Part shown: piece after piece, positions 51,401-60,578 of the stretch
How the letters are laid out: every line of letters starts with the position of its first letter
Numbering within the stretch: position 1 is the stretch's first letter
Origin: Dyadobacter beijingensis DSM 21582
GTDB lineage: Bacteria > Bacteroidota > Bacteroidia > Cytophagales > Spirosomataceae
DNA: 64,000 nt
NCBI RefSeq assembly: GCF_000382205.1
Contig: NZ_KB907786.1
Span: 310,001-374,000, forward strand
Direction: 5' to 3'
Program-made: the position numbers and the translations under genes
Notes under the pieces: model-generated
Seen by the model: only the letters and a program-made list of their open reading frames with translations
What the model was told of the DNA's origin: nothing
Database searches by the model: none

Positions 51401-53074
51401 CCGTTCGCGGAAGGGCTTATTTCGGGCGTGAGCGGCACGGCGCAAGGCGTGGTGTCGATTAAAGGCGTGGTGGATGCGCCGGTGCTGGAAGGCTCGCTCA
51501 CGGTGGATAAGGGGCGCATGAAGTTCGATTACCTGCAATCGGTATTTACGTTCAGTGACAAGATCAATTTTACGGAAAGTGAGATCACCGTGAACAACAT
51601 CCTCGTTACCGACTCGGACGGCAACACCGCCACCTTGCGCGGCGGGGTTTTCCACGATGGGTTCAAGTATTTCTCACTCGGGTTCAATGCCGACCTTCGC
51701 AATTTTAAAATACTGAATACCAATGCGAAGGATAACGATATGTTTTACGGAACGGCCTACGTGACGGGACCTGTGGCCGTGTTCGGGCCGATTAATAACC
51801 TCAATATCGAGGCCAATGTGACCAGTAACAAGGGCACGCGTATCTACATCCCGCTCGACGGCGCTACCGAGGTGGCAACGCAGGATTATATCCAGTTTGT
51901 AAGTAAAATGGTGGCCGTCGACAGCACTTCCGAAGCCCGCCCCGACTCCGTCGCCCGCAGCCAGATCGCCGGCGGGATTAAAATGGATTTCAATTTCAAC
52001 CTCACCCCCGACGCGACCTGCGAAATTATTTTCGACCGCCAAACCGGCGACGTGCTCCGCGGAAACGGCAGCGGCCGTCTCAACCTGAATATTGACACTC
52101 AGGGCGATTTCACGATGGCCGGTACTTACGAAATCGAAAAAGGGGAGTATAATTTCACGCTGCAAAACGTGATCAACAAGAAGTTCAGCATTAAGCCCGG
52201 CAGCCGGATCGTATGGGCAGGCGACCCGTACGGCGCGCAGCTGGACATTAAGGCCGGGTACACGCAAATGGTATCCCTCGCAGGAGTGCTCCCGAACACG
52301 AGTAACCTGGGTACCAACAGCGGCGACGCATTGTCGAGAAGGTACCCCGTGGAGGTGACGATCGGGCTGTCGGAGCGATTGATGTCGCCGACCATCAAAT
52401 ACGACCTCAAAATCCTCGATAACCCCTCATTGAGTACCTACCGGGGCCAGTTGGAAGCATTTCAGAACAAATTGAAATCCGACGAACAGGAGCTGAGCCG
52501 GCAGGTGAGCAGCCTGCTCGTCGTGAACCAGCTGCTGCCCGAAAGCAGCCTCGCCGCCGTGGGCAGCCAGAACTTCCTCGGAAGCAGCATCAGCGAGCTC
52601 GTTTCGAACCAGATCAGCCGCTGGGCGTCAGGGATCAACGAGAACCTGGAAGTGGGGGTATCGGGCCTCTCGCTCGACCAGAATGCCTGGAACAACCTGC
52701 AACTCCGTTTCTCCTACCGGTTCCTGAACGACCGTTTCCGCGTCACCCGCGACGGCCGCTTTACTTCCGGTGCGCAATCGCAGACGGGCGCATCACAGTA
52801 CGACGCGGCCAGCCTGCTCGGCGAATGGACATTGGAGTACTGGCTGAATGCCAAAGGTTCGGTTCGGGTGAAGGCCTACAACCGCAATATCCAGAACAAC
52901 CTCATGTTCAACAGCGGTACATTTACGACGGGCGGTGTGAGCATGCAGTTTACCCACAGCTTCAACCGCTTCACCCGCGCGCCGAAGCCGGGTGTAAGGG
53001 TGCCGTTCCTGCCGGATTCGACCCGCCAGGACACGACCGGCAAACTCATTTCGGAGAAACAACCTACGCACTAG
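48479..53074 (+). CDS. tamB: TamB-like / AsmA-family inner-membrane protein (DUF490)
   Basis: The 1531-residue protein starts with a membrane helix (GLIVTVIFVLLALGIATTALQ), followed by a long periplasmic beta-taco region of repetitive hydrophobic strands, and ends with the conserved TamB (DUF490) domain in residues 1100-1480 (YEIEKGEYNFTLQNVINKKFSI; LDIKAGY; YPVEVTIGLSERLMSPTIKYDL). Such bridging proteins span the periplasm and move phospholipids, or assist barrel assembly. The N-terminal AsmA-like features (KLGYPITIDKVNIKWFDVVSLEG) also support the family. It overlaps the end of the opposing thioesterase gene by 11 bases. Confidence 0.93.
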   Translation: MLKFLKALGNGLIVTVIFVLLALGIATTALQLPSVQTWAVGYLTANISGKLGYPITIDKVNIKWFDVVSLEGVSVKDSSGADMIDVGRIDVNLNVNNIIRDSAKEIFLDEVNVFQPNVHLVIVPQSGDLNIDGFIARINELTAPAVPRPPNAPENNTPFIIGKAKVIDGTFGYDDPRRPRDRGARVFDYSHFRLDHLYGELNDFLVRGDTISFLAKNLKTVDKQTGLEMHDLDTRFLFCQKKMELKELDAHIGKSHLKDEVIFYYNRSGELGDFNHKIRMKGHLVGSRVDSRDLGLFSSYIDALNETWLISGDFNGKVDDFVLSNTDLQFGKNSRLVGDIGFKGLPTIEGVLMDIRLSASKIDPTDLVQYYPEWDMHPDLQKFGYTILDGTFKGTLEDFAVNASSSSELGELSGDLVFHIADAKTTTYSGEVKTAAFGLGTLLEDEDNWQELDFEGKVYGKGFELASASTDMNAMVHRIGFRNYDYKNIRLKGNLQNQYFNGLVSARDSNLAVTLDGEFDLSKQQNMFDVKGIIEKANLKELGFSKDPITLRTELNVNVVGNTVDELTGDAKLLDTYLVMTSKERNLVVDTLVLSSRNHAGKRRLQLDSEFLTARVDGNFLPTQAWKDVSQVLDEYKLYFFENEAARNDYYARKPLKQLARRYQIDYTVETHNLSRFLAFLSPDIYISKGAKAEGIFKMDNTAVLTFNAVSDTVRYGKNQFMKAEVDVTTSKFVNSAEVLASILVTSDKQQISKMVPSEKMELEGTWDVDHIDFNGAIHQVKSTNRANLAGEIRFLPAGLDIGFKNSKMYLLDEEWNVPSESLISIVGDDITMSNLGLVSGKQRIFLSGTASEDPEKSLLLDIKNFKLASLNPVFSTKLSGIMDGSAKVKDIYNSVILDAGFAIEGLGYGQYEFGNLSGTGDWDQTTSELQIDAQLNKNARRVFNLVGSYRPKLETNTLNLKAVFNQADFKALEPFAEGLISGVSGTAQGVVSIKGVVDAPVLEGSLTVDKGRMKFDYLQSVFTFSDKINFTESEITVNNILVTDSDGNTATLRGGVFHDGFKYFSLGFNADLRNFKILNTNAKDNDMFYGTAYVTGPVAVFGPINNLNIEANVTSNKGTRIYIPLDGATEVATQDYIQFVSKMVAVDSTSEARPDSVARSQIAGGIKMDFNFNLTPDATCEIIFDRQTGDVLRGNGSGRLNLNIDTQGDFTMAGTYEIEKGEYNFTLQNVINKKFSIKPGSRIVWAGDPYGAQLDIKAGYTQMVSLAGVLPNTSNLGTNSGDALSRRYPVEVTIGLSERLMSPTIKYDLKILDNPSLSTYRGQLEAFQNKLKSDEQELSRQVSSLLVVNQLLPESSLAAVGSQNFLGSSISELVSNQISRWASGINENLEVGVSGLSLDQNAWNNLQLRFSYRFLNDRFRVTRDGRFTSGAQSQTGASQYDAASLLGEWTLEYWLNAKGSVRVKAYNRNIQNNLMFNSGTFTTGGVSMQFTHSFNRFTRAPKPGVRVPFLPDSTRQDTTGKLISEKQPTH

Positions 53075-53591
53075 CGCCCTGCGCGAGCTCCTGCTTGATC
53101 GCGTGAATGCGATCGTTGAAATGCAAATGCTGGAAATCGACGCCCGGCACGCAGGTAGCGCCCAGGTAATCCATAATTTCCTGTACATGCGGCACGCGCT
53201 GGCCGGTGGTGACATTAATGTGCTTCGACGTTGTCCAAAGCACGGTTTTGAGCTCCGTACGGAGGTCGTTCGTCATGAAATACTCGGTCACCATCGTGTC
53301 CTCGTTATAATAAATCACGCGTGACGTAATGCGTACCCATTCGCTGATGCGCGCGGGCCGTACGTACGCGATCTGGTGCTGGTACACGACCCAGCTCGTC
53401 CGCAGCTCGCGGAACATCGCTTCAAAACTGAAACCGTACAATTTAGAAACCTGGTCCTCCCGCGCATTGAAGAAGTAATCGAAGTATTTGGAGTTATTCA
53501 AATGCATCAGCGGGTCGCAGTCCTGGAAACGGATGATCACCCGCGATTCCGCTTCGACGGGCATGTCGGATAGTTTGGCAGTAAAGAGCAT
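53064..53591 (-). CDS. Acyl-CoA thioesterase (hotdog fold)
   Basis: The 175-residue protein fits the 4-hydroxybenzoyl-CoA thioesterase-like branch of the hotdog fold: IRFQDCDPLMHLNNSKYFDYFFNAR has the catalytic aspartate and the usual HLNN segment, followed by YQHQIAYVRPARISEWV and a C-terminal extension. Such enzymes release acyl groups from CoA or ACP in the cytoplasm. It is convergent with the TamB-like gene, overlapping by 11 bases. Confidence 0.87.
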   Translation of the reverse strand: MLFTAKLSDMPVEAESRVIIRFQDCDPLMHLNNSKYFDYFFNAREDQVSKLYGFSFEAMFRELRTSWVVYQHQIAYVRPARISEWVRITSRVIYYNEDTMVTEYFMTNDLRTELKTVLWTTSKHINVTTGQRVPHVQEIMDYLGATCVPGVDFQHLHFNDRIHAIKQELAQGASA

Positions 53592-53621
53592 GGTTTGAAG
53601 TTATGTTTTGTCAGAAGCGTA

Positions 53622-54017
53622 TTATTCCCCGCGGTAGCGCACGGCCAGCCCACTCAGCATATAGCCTTCCTTGTTCACGCTTGTGTAGTATTTGTATTTG
53701 ACATTGATAATGGCGTCGGCGCCGATCTTCTGGGCTTTCATGACGAGCTTGGCCGTCAGCAGTTCCTTGGTTTTGGCGTCGTTCCCGCGGAACATCATCC
53801 GCTTGTCCTGCGTCTGGCGCTCGGTCAGCGTGTCCTCGCTGCCGATTTCCACAATTCCGATCTCGGAATAGGGGCGTTCCAGCGGCTGGCTATCGTACAG
53901 GACCTCAATAGGATATTTGGTATTCGACGAAATGGGGATGCCGTTGCCGGCGCAGGCCGAGAGCATGGCGGCAACAAAAAAGCAATGCAGGTAGCGGGTA
54001 CTCTTGATATTGATCAT
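53622..54017 (-). CDS. Small lipoprotein with YbjQ/DUF4156-like fold
   Basis: This 131-residue protein (start ATG 54017) has a lipobox (MLSAC) and a mature domain with KAQKIGADAIINVKYKYY, resembling YbjQ or DUF4156-type proteins, in which a conserved GADAI strand follows a helix. The function of these is not established. It lies 30 bases upstream of the thioesterase gene on the same strand. Confidence 0.7.
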   Translation of the reverse strand: MINIKSTRYLHCFFVAAMLSACAGNGIPISSNTKYPIEVLYDSQPLERPYSEIGIVEIGSEDTLTERQTQDKRMMFRGNDAKTKELLTAKLVMKAQKIGADAIINVKYKYYTSVNKEGYMLSGLAVRYRGE

Positions 54018-54179
54018 TTTCTTCCAACGAGGGATATGTTTGAAACTGCAACCATTACACCGCGGATGCGACATGATGTTGCAACGTATATTATTTTTCC
54101 ATTTGTCACCAATCCATTGCTAAATGCGATATTCTGCATTATTTTCAAGGATTGAAAATCTAAACTAATTGATTTTAGC

Positions 54180-56990
54180 ATGGTCATGAAATCTAAAAGA
54201 ACAAATTTGTTCAGGCAGGGTTCGCTGGTCGGAATGGTGCTTGCTGCATTGCTGGCAGGGCCTTCGGAAGCGCAGCAACTGCCGAAAGGTGTTACCAAAA
54301 TCACTTCGGTTGAAGGGATTACGGAATACAGCCTGGAAAACGGTTTGAAAGTACTCATGTTCCCCGATCCTTCGAAACCCACCATCACGGTGAACGTGAC
54401 CTACCTCGTAGGGTCGCGCCACGAAGGCTACGGCGAAACCGGGATGGCCCACTTGCTCGAACACCTTGTATTCAAAGGATCGCCGAAGCATACCAATATT
54501 CCCCAGGAGCTCACCGAGCACGGCGCACGCCCGAACGGGACTACCTGGTACGACCGGACCAACTATTTCGAAACCTTCTCGGCCAGCGACGAGAACCTGA
54601 AATGGGCGCTCGACCTGGAATCGGACCGGATGGTGAACTCGTTCATTGCCAAAAAAGACCTCGACAGCGAATTCAGCGTCGTGCGGAACGAGTTTGAATC
54701 GGGTGAAAACAGCCCGTTCCGCGTGCTCATGCAGCGCGTGATTTCGGGCGGTTACCTGTGGCACAATTACGGCAAATCGACGATCGGGAACCGGTCGGAC
54801 ATCGAGCGGGTGCCCATTGAAAACCTGCAAGCATTTTACAAAAGATATTACCAGCCCGACAATGCGGTACTGACCGTGGCCGGGAAGATCGACGAGCCGA
54901 AAACATTGGCGCTTATCAATGATTATTTCGGCAAAATTCCGAAACCGACCCGCGTATTGCCGAAATCCTACACCGTGGAGCCTACCCAGGACGGCGAGCG
55001 CTTCGTGGAGCTGAAACGGACGGGCGATGTGCAGATGCTGATGGCCATGTACCATATTATGCCCGGCTCTCACGCCGATTACCCGGCCATGGAAGTGCTT
55101 ACCGAAGTGCTGACCACCGAGCCGAACGGCCGTTTGTACAAGAATTTGGTGGATACCAAAAAAGCGTCTTCGCAGTTTGGATACACCTTCCAGCTGTACG
55201 ATCCTGGGTTTGTATTGTTTGGGGCGGAGGTATTGAAGGAAAAATCGCTGGATGAAGCGAAAAAGGCATTTACCGCCACGCTCGATTCCACGGCCAGCTT
55301 CAAGCCCTCCAAAGAGGATGTGGAACGGGCAAAAACGACCATTCTCAAAAACTGGGACCTGGAATTCCGGAATTCCGAACGCGTAGGGCTCAGCATCAGC
55401 GAATCCATCGCGACGGGCGACTGGCGGCTCGCATTCCTTTTCCGCGACAATATCCGCAAGGTAACGCCGGAAGATGTGGCCAAAGTAGCCCAGTATTATT
55501 TCAAACCATCGAACCGGACGCTGGGAACGTTTGTACCGGAGTCTAACCCGCTGCGTGCGGAAATCCCGGATGCGCCCAATGTGGCCGACCTCGTGAAGAA
55601 TTACAAGGGCGAGGCCGTGGTAGCGGAAGGCGAGGCATTCGACCCTTCACCGGCGAATGTGGAAAGCCGTACGGCCCGTGTGGAGAAAGCCAATGTGATC
55701 GAAACGGCTTTACTGCCTAAAAAGACCCGTGGAAACGTGGTGGCAGCACGCATTACCCTGCGTTACGGCGATGAAAAGAGCCTGCAAAATAAGGCGACGA
55801 TCTCCGATCTGACGGGTTCGATGCTCGATAAGGGCACGAAAACGAAAACGCGCCAGCAGGTGAAAGACGAATTTGACCGCCTGAAAGCGCGCGTGAGCTT
55901 CTTCGGAGCAGCCAACCAGGCCGGCGCCAGCGTCGAAACGACGAAAGAAAACCTGCCCGCCGTGCTGAAACTCGTGGCCGAAGTTTTGAAAACACCTGCA
56001 TTCGACGAAAACGAGTTCGACAAACTGAAACAGGAAGAACTGGCGGGCATCGAATCGCAGCGCAGCGAGCCGCAGGCGATCGCATTCAACCAGTACCGCC
56101 GCATTACGTCGCCTTATGCCAAGAGCGATATCCGCTATGTGGGGACGTTCGACGAGGATGTGGAAAGCATTAAAGCCACGACGATCGATCAGCTGCGCCA
56201 GTTCCACAAGGATTTTTATGGTGCGAACAATGCGTCGGCGACGGTGGTAGGTGATTTTGATAAAGAACAGGTCCAGAAAATCCTGACCGACGAATTCGGA
56301 AGCTGGAAAAGCGCGAAGCCGTTCACCCGCATTGCATCGCCCTACCAGGCAGTGAAGGCCGAAAACAAGGCCATTGAAACGCCGGATAAGGCCAATGCAA
56401 TGTTCGTTGCCGGCCTGAATATGCCATTGCAGGATACGGACCCCGATTACCCGGCGCTCATTATGGGCAACTATATGCTCGGCGGCGGCTTCCTGAACTC
56501 CCGCCTCGCGACCCGCATTCGACAGAAAGAGGGGCTAAGCTATGGCGTAGGATCGCAATTCTCGGCCAGCCCGCTGGATAAGAACGGTACCTTCACGTCG
56601 TACGCTATTTATGCGCCGCAAAATGCCGAGAAGCTGGAAGCGGCATTCAAGGAGGAAATCGAGAAGGTGATGAAGGAAGGCTTCACGGCCGACGAGCTGA
56701 AAGCGGCGAAATCGGGTTACCTGCAATCGCGGCAGGTGGCGCGCTCGCAGGACGCTTCGCTCGCGACCACGCTCACAAGCAATCTTTACCTGAACCGGAC
56801 GATGCAATGGGATGCCGATTTTGAGAAGAAAATCGAGGCGCTTACGCCCGATCAGATCAAGGCTGCATTCAACAAGCATATCGATTACAACAAGTTGGTG
56901 ATCATCAAGGCAGGTGATTTCGAGAAGGCCAAAAAAGGCGCTCCGACCGCCGGCGCACCGGCCCAGCTTGGCGGAAGCGAGAAGAAATAA
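54180..56990 (+). CDS. M16-family zinc metallopeptidase, two tandem domains
   Basis: The 936-residue protein has a signal peptide (SLVGMVLAALLAGPSEAQ) and two M16 halves. The first half has the inverted zinc motif HLLEH at residues 91-95, followed by the distal glutamate in RNEFESGEN. The second half, from about 480, has a normal fold (ARITLRYGDEKSL) but no HxxEH, as in other pitrilysin/PqqL-type proteases. The last segment has the substrate-binding Arg-Tyr region (SRLATRIRQKEGLSYGVG). It probably degrades peptides in the periplasm or at the cell surface. A terminator follows. Confidence 0.93.
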   Translation: MVMKSKRTNLFRQGSLVGMVLAALLAGPSEAQQLPKGVTKITSVEGITEYSLENGLKVLMFPDPSKPTITVNVTYLVGSRHEGYGETGMAHLLEHLVFKGSPKHTNIPQELTEHGARPNGTTWYDRTNYFETFSASDENLKWALDLESDRMVNSFIAKKDLDSEFSVVRNEFESGENSPFRVLMQRVISGGYLWHNYGKSTIGNRSDIERVPIENLQAFYKRYYQPDNAVLTVAGKIDEPKTLALINDYFGKIPKPTRVLPKSYTVEPTQDGERFVELKRTGDVQMLMAMYHIMPGSHADYPAMEVLTEVLTTEPNGRLYKNLVDTKKASSQFGYTFQLYDPGFVLFGAEVLKEKSLDEAKKAFTATLDSTASFKPSKEDVERAKTTILKNWDLEFRNSERVGLSISESIATGDWRLAFLFRDNIRKVTPEDVAKVAQYYFKPSNRTLGTFVPESNPLRAEIPDAPNVADLVKNYKGEAVVAEGEAFDPSPANVESRTARVEKANVIETALLPKKTRGNVVAARITLRYGDEKSLQNKATISDLTGSMLDKGTKTKTRQQVKDEFDRLKARVSFFGAANQAGASVETTKENLPAVLKLVAEVLKTPAFDENEFDKLKQEELAGIESQRSEPQAIAFNQYRRITSPYAKSDIRYVGTFDEDVESIKATTIDQLRQFHKDFYGANNASATVVGDFDKEQVQKILTDEFGSWKSAKPFTRIASPYQAVKAENKAIETPDKANAMFVAGLNMPLQDTDPDYPALIMGNYMLGGGFLNSRLATRIRQKEGLSYGVGSQFSASPLDKNGTFTSYAIYAPQNAEKLEAAFKEEIEKVMKEGFTADELKAAKSGYLQSRQVARSQDASLATTLTSNLYLNRTMQWDADFEKKIEALTPDQIKAAFNKHIDYNKLVIIKAGDFEKAKKGAPTAGAPAQLGGSEKK

Positions 56991-57014
56991 GATTAAAATA
57001 ACATTAAGATTCGG

Positions 57015-57044
57015 AAAGCCGGCCGCGAAAAGCGCGCCGGTTTT
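57015..57044 (+). terminator. Terminator after the M16 gene
   Basis: AAAGCCGGC and GCCGGTTTT can form a nine-base stem with one G-T pair around an inner CGCG-like loop, followed by TTTTCTGCTTTT. It lies 25 bases after the M16 stop. Confidence 0.55.
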
Positions 57045-57068
57045 CTGCTTTTAACGGTAGTACATCTT

Positions 57069-57076
57069 TATCTTTG
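57069..57076 (+). promoter_or_regulatory. -7 promoter box of the tandem phosphatase genes
   Basis: TATCTTTG fits TANNTTTG. The upstream element is not a clear TTTG at the usual distance. Transcription would begin near 57083, leaving a 38-base leader before the ATG at 57121. Confidence 0.4.
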
Positions 57077-57120
57077 CCCCGTATTAACAACGAACTTCAC
57101 TGCTGTCATTAGCTTCAACG

Positions 57121-58794
57121 ATGAAATTGATATACCACCCGCTTCTCAGAGTTTTGTTCGCCGGACTGGTTCTTTCCCAGCCGGTTTTCAGTCAAACCAA
57201 ATCCAAAACCGCAGCGCCTGCTACCAAGCTGGCCCGCCCGAAACTGGTGGTGGGCATGGTCGTGGACCAGATGCGCTACGATTACCTGTACCGCTATTAC
57301 GACAAGTACAAGGAAGGCGGCCTGAAAAGACTGATCAACGACGGTTTCAACTGCCGCAATAACCATTACCACTACGCATTGACGGTCACGGCCGCGGGCC
57401 ATTCGGCGGTGTACACCGGTTCCATGCCGGCCATTAACGGCATTGTGGGCAACGACTGGTACGACGTCGCGCAGGCCAAAAATGTGTATTGTACGGATGA
57501 TAACACCGTGGCAACGGTGGGCAGCAGCAATGTAACGGTAGGCAAAATGTCGCCGAAAAACCTGCTCGTCAGTACGGTGACCGACCAGCTCCGCATTGCG
57601 ACGAACTTTCGTTCGAAGACGATCGGTGTGGCGATCAAGGACCGCGCGTCCATCCTCCCTGCCGGCCATGCGGCGTCCGGCGCCTACTGGTTCGATTCCA
57701 AAACGGGCAATTTCGTAACGAGCACCTACTACCGCGATGCTTTGCCGCAATGGGTGACGGATTACAATACTTTGAAAAAACCGGCGGAATATATGGGCAA
57801 GGGCTGGAACACGCTGCTGCCGATTGACCAATATACCCAAAGCTCGCCCGACGACGTGGCCTGGGAAGGTAAATTGTCTTCCGCAACGAAACCCGTGTTC
57901 CCGCACGACCTCACAGGCAATGCAGGCGATGCCTACGGCCCGATGACGACTTCGCCCTGGGGTAACACCATCACGAAGGAAATGGCGATTGCCGCGATCA
58001 AGGGTGAAAACCTGGGAAAAGGCGCAGATACCGACTTTCTGGCGGTAAGTTTCTCTTCCCCGGACCGGATCGGACACATGTTCGGCCCGAACTCGGTAGA
58101 GCAGGAGGATGACTACCTGAAACTCGACATGGAATTTGCGGATTTCTTCAACTTCCTCGACAGCTGGGCCGGAAAAGGCAATTATACGGTATTCCTCACC
58201 GCCGACCACGGCGCGATGGACGTACCGGCATTCTGGCAGGAGCACAAACTGCCCGCGGGCCTCATGAGCGCGACCACGCTCACGCGCACGATCGTGAAGG
58301 CATTGAACGATGCCTACGGCGAAGCGGAATATGTAACTGCATTCGAAAACTATCAGATTTACCTGAACAAGGCCATTTTGAAGGATAAGAAAATCTCCGT
58401 CGCCGACGTACACCAGACTCTCCGCGACGCCTTGCTGGCCGTTGACGGCGTGGCCGACCTCATTAATCTCCGCGATATGGGCCGGGCGCCGCTGAACACC
58501 TACCAGTTGGAGCTTTTCAAAAACAATGTCAATGCCAAGCGCAGCGGCGATTTGCAGGTACTCGTGCAGCCGGGCTGGTTTGCCTCTACGATGAGCACTG
58601 GTACCGACCACGGCACGCCTTACAACTACGATACGCACGTGCCGTTCCTGCTGTACGGCTGGGGCATCAACAAGGGCGAAACGCTCCGCCGCACGACGAT
58701 CGCCGACATTGCGCCTACCATTTCCGCATTGCTGCATATCCTGCCGCCAAGCGGTAACGTCGGCAATCCCGTGGAAGAGGCGTTGAAAAAGTAA
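57121..58794 (+). CDS. PafA-type alkaline phosphatase-superfamily enzyme, copy 1
   Basis: The 557-residue protein has a signal peptide (LIYHPLLRVLFAGLVLSQPVFSQ) and the alkaline-phosphatase-superfamily core. The metal-binding aspartate is in VVDQMRYDYLYRYYDKY and the nucleophile threonine is in TVTAAGHSAVYTG, near residue 90. The K-x-R pair typical of PafA is in AIKDRASI (residues 173-175), and FLTADHGAMD and GTDHGTPYNYD carry the remaining metal ligands. PafA enzymes are secreted, calcium-stimulated phosphomonoesterases. A close paralog follows after 31 bases. Confidence 0.88.
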   Translation: MKLIYHPLLRVLFAGLVLSQPVFSQTKSKTAAPATKLARPKLVVGMVVDQMRYDYLYRYYDKYKEGGLKRLINDGFNCRNNHYHYALTVTAAGHSAVYTGSMPAINGIVGNDWYDVAQAKNVYCTDDNTVATVGSSNVTVGKMSPKNLLVSTVTDQLRIATNFRSKTIGVAIKDRASILPAGHAASGAYWFDSKTGNFVTSTYYRDALPQWVTDYNTLKKPAEYMGKGWNTLLPIDQYTQSSPDDVAWEGKLSSATKPVFPHDLTGNAGDAYGPMTTSPWGNTITKEMAIAAIKGENLGKGADTDFLAVSFSSPDRIGHMFGPNSVEQEDDYLKLDMEFADFFNFLDSWAGKGNYTVFLTADHGAMDVPAFWQEHKLPAGLMSATTLTRTIVKALNDAYGEAEYVTAFENYQIYLNKAILKDKKISVADVHQTLRDALLAVDGVADLINLRDMGRAPLNTYQLELFKNNVNAKRSGDLQVLVQPGWFASTMSTGTDHGTPYNYDTHVPFLLYGWGINKGETLRRTTIADIAPTISALLHILPPSGNVGNPVEEALKK

Positions 58795-58825
58795 CCTGAA
58801 TATCTTTAATCTTAAATCCTTTACC

Positions 58826-60499
58826 GTGAGAAAATTGACTTGCTGGGTGTTGGCTGCAATGGCGTCTACGGGCGTCTATGCGCAAACTCCCAAGAAAGCT
58901 CCCGCGAAAGCTGCTGCAAAGCCAGCTACGCAGACGATTGCCCGTCCAAAATTGGTAGTAGGCATTGTAGTGGACCAGATGCGCTACGACTACCTCTACC
59001 GCTATTACGACCAATACACGGAAGGTGGCTTTAAACGCATGATGAATGAGGGTTTCAACTGCCGCAACAACCATTACAGCTATGCATTGACGGTCACCGC
59101 AGCGGGCCACGCTTCGGCTTACACCGGCTCTATCCCGGCCATCAACGGCATTGTGGGCAATGAATGGTACGATCCCATTGCAAAGCAGGAAGTGTATTGC
59201 GTGGAAGACAGCACCGTGAAAACGGTAGGCAGCAATAATTTGGCGGTAGGTAAAATGTCGCCTAAAAACCTGCTGGTAAGCACCGTGACCGATCAGCTCC
59301 GCATTGCCACCAACTTCCGTTCCAAAACGATCGGCGTGGCGATCAAAGACCGCGGTTCGATCCTGCCTGCCGGCCATGCCGCCAATGCAGCCTACTGGTT
59401 CGATTCTAAAACGGGCAACTGGGTGACTAGTACCTATTATATGGACGACCTTCCCCAGTGGGCCAAGGATTATAACGCCAAAAAAATGCCTGCCGAATAC
59501 CTGAAAAAAGGCTGGGAGTTGCTGCTGACGGCCGATGCCTACACGCAAAGCTCGCCGGACGACGTGGCGTGGGAAGGCAAATTGCCGGGTGCGAAAAAGC
59601 CTGTTTTTCCCTATGAACTGATGGGTATGTCGGGCGACGCATTCGGCGTGGTGACGGATACGCCCTGGGGCAATACGCTCACCAAGGAGATCGCTATTGA
59701 AGCCATTAAAGGCGAGCAGTTAGGCAAAGGCAAGGATACCGATTTTATCGCGATCAGCTTTTCATCGACGGACAAAATCGGTCACCGCGCGGGCCCGAAC
59801 TCCATCGAGCAGCAGGACGACTTCCTGCGCCTCGACCGCGAATTCGCCGATTTATTCAACTTCCTCGACGGCTGGGTGGGCAAAGGTGAATATACCGTGT
59901 TCCTCACGGCCGACCATGGCGTAGTGGACGTCCCCGGCTTCGCGCTGGAACACAAGCTGCCGGCAGGCTTGGTAGACCGCAGATTGCTGACGGCTTCCGT
60001 GACCGAGGCATTGAACGGCGCATTCGGCAAAGACAAATATGTGGTAGCAACGGATAACAACCAGCTCTATTTCGACCATGCTTTGCTGAAAAAGAAAAAC
60101 ATCAACATCGCGGCCGTACATAGCGTGGTGCGCGAAGCGGCATTGACGGTACCCGGCATCGCCGATGTGATCGACCTGACGGATATGGGTAAGGCACCGC
60201 TGAATACCTATCAGCTGGAATTATACAAAAACAATGTGAATGCGAAGCGCAGCGGCGATTTGCAGGTGATTTCGCAGCCGGGCTGGTTCTATGGCACTTC
60301 CACCGGCACTTCGCACGGTACGCCTTACAATTATGACACCCAGGTGCCGTTCGTGATGTTCGGATGGGGCATTAAGCATGGCGAGACGGTGAAGAGAACG
60401 TCCGTTTGCGACATTGCGCCTACCATTGCCGCTCTGCTGCACATTTTGCCGGGCAGCGGAAATATCGGCCTTCCGGTAGAGGAAGCGCTGAAGAAATAG
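58826..60499 (+). CDS. PafA-type alkaline phosphatase-superfamily enzyme, copy 2
   Basis: This 557-residue paralog has the same layout as the preceding gene: signal peptide (LTCWVLAAMASTGVYAQ), VVDQMRYDYLYRYYDQY, TVTAAGHASAYTG with the nucleophile, AIKDRGSI, FLTADHGVVD and GTSHGTPYNYD. Identity is high over the whole length, so it is a recent tandem duplication. The start is GTG at 58826, since no ATG is at the right place. A strong terminator follows. The two copies may differ in substrate or regulation. Confidence 0.88.
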   Translation: MRKLTCWVLAAMASTGVYAQTPKKAPAKAAAKPATQTIARPKLVVGIVVDQMRYDYLYRYYDQYTEGGFKRMMNEGFNCRNNHYSYALTVTAAGHASAYTGSIPAINGIVGNEWYDPIAKQEVYCVEDSTVKTVGSNNLAVGKMSPKNLLVSTVTDQLRIATNFRSKTIGVAIKDRGSILPAGHAANAAYWFDSKTGNWVTSTYYMDDLPQWAKDYNAKKMPAEYLKKGWELLLTADAYTQSSPDDVAWEGKLPGAKKPVFPYELMGMSGDAFGVVTDTPWGNTLTKEIAIEAIKGEQLGKGKDTDFIAISFSSTDKIGHRAGPNSIEQQDDFLRLDREFADLFNFLDGWVGKGEYTVFLTADHGVVDVPGFALEHKLPAGLVDRRLLTASVTEALNGAFGKDKYVVATDNNQLYFDHALLKKKNINIAAVHSVVREAALTVPGIADVIDLTDMGKAPLNTYQLELYKNNVNAKRSGDLQVISQPGWFYGTSTGTSHGTPYNYDTQVPFVMFGWGIKHGETVKRTSVCDIAPTIAALLHILPGSGNIGLPVEEALKK

Positions 60500-60516
60500 G
60501 ATGCTATCATCAAAGA

Positions 60517-60557
60517 GAAAGCCGTGGGGATGCATTAACGTCACCCACGGCTTTTTT
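60517..60557 (+). terminator. Rho-independent terminator after the second phosphatase gene
   Basis: AAAGCCGTGGG at 60517-60527 pairs with CCCACGGCTTT at 60543-60553, followed by T residues to 60557. It lies 18 bases after the stop. Confidence 0.88.
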
Positions 60558-60578
60558 TGTTATACAGTATTTCAAAAA

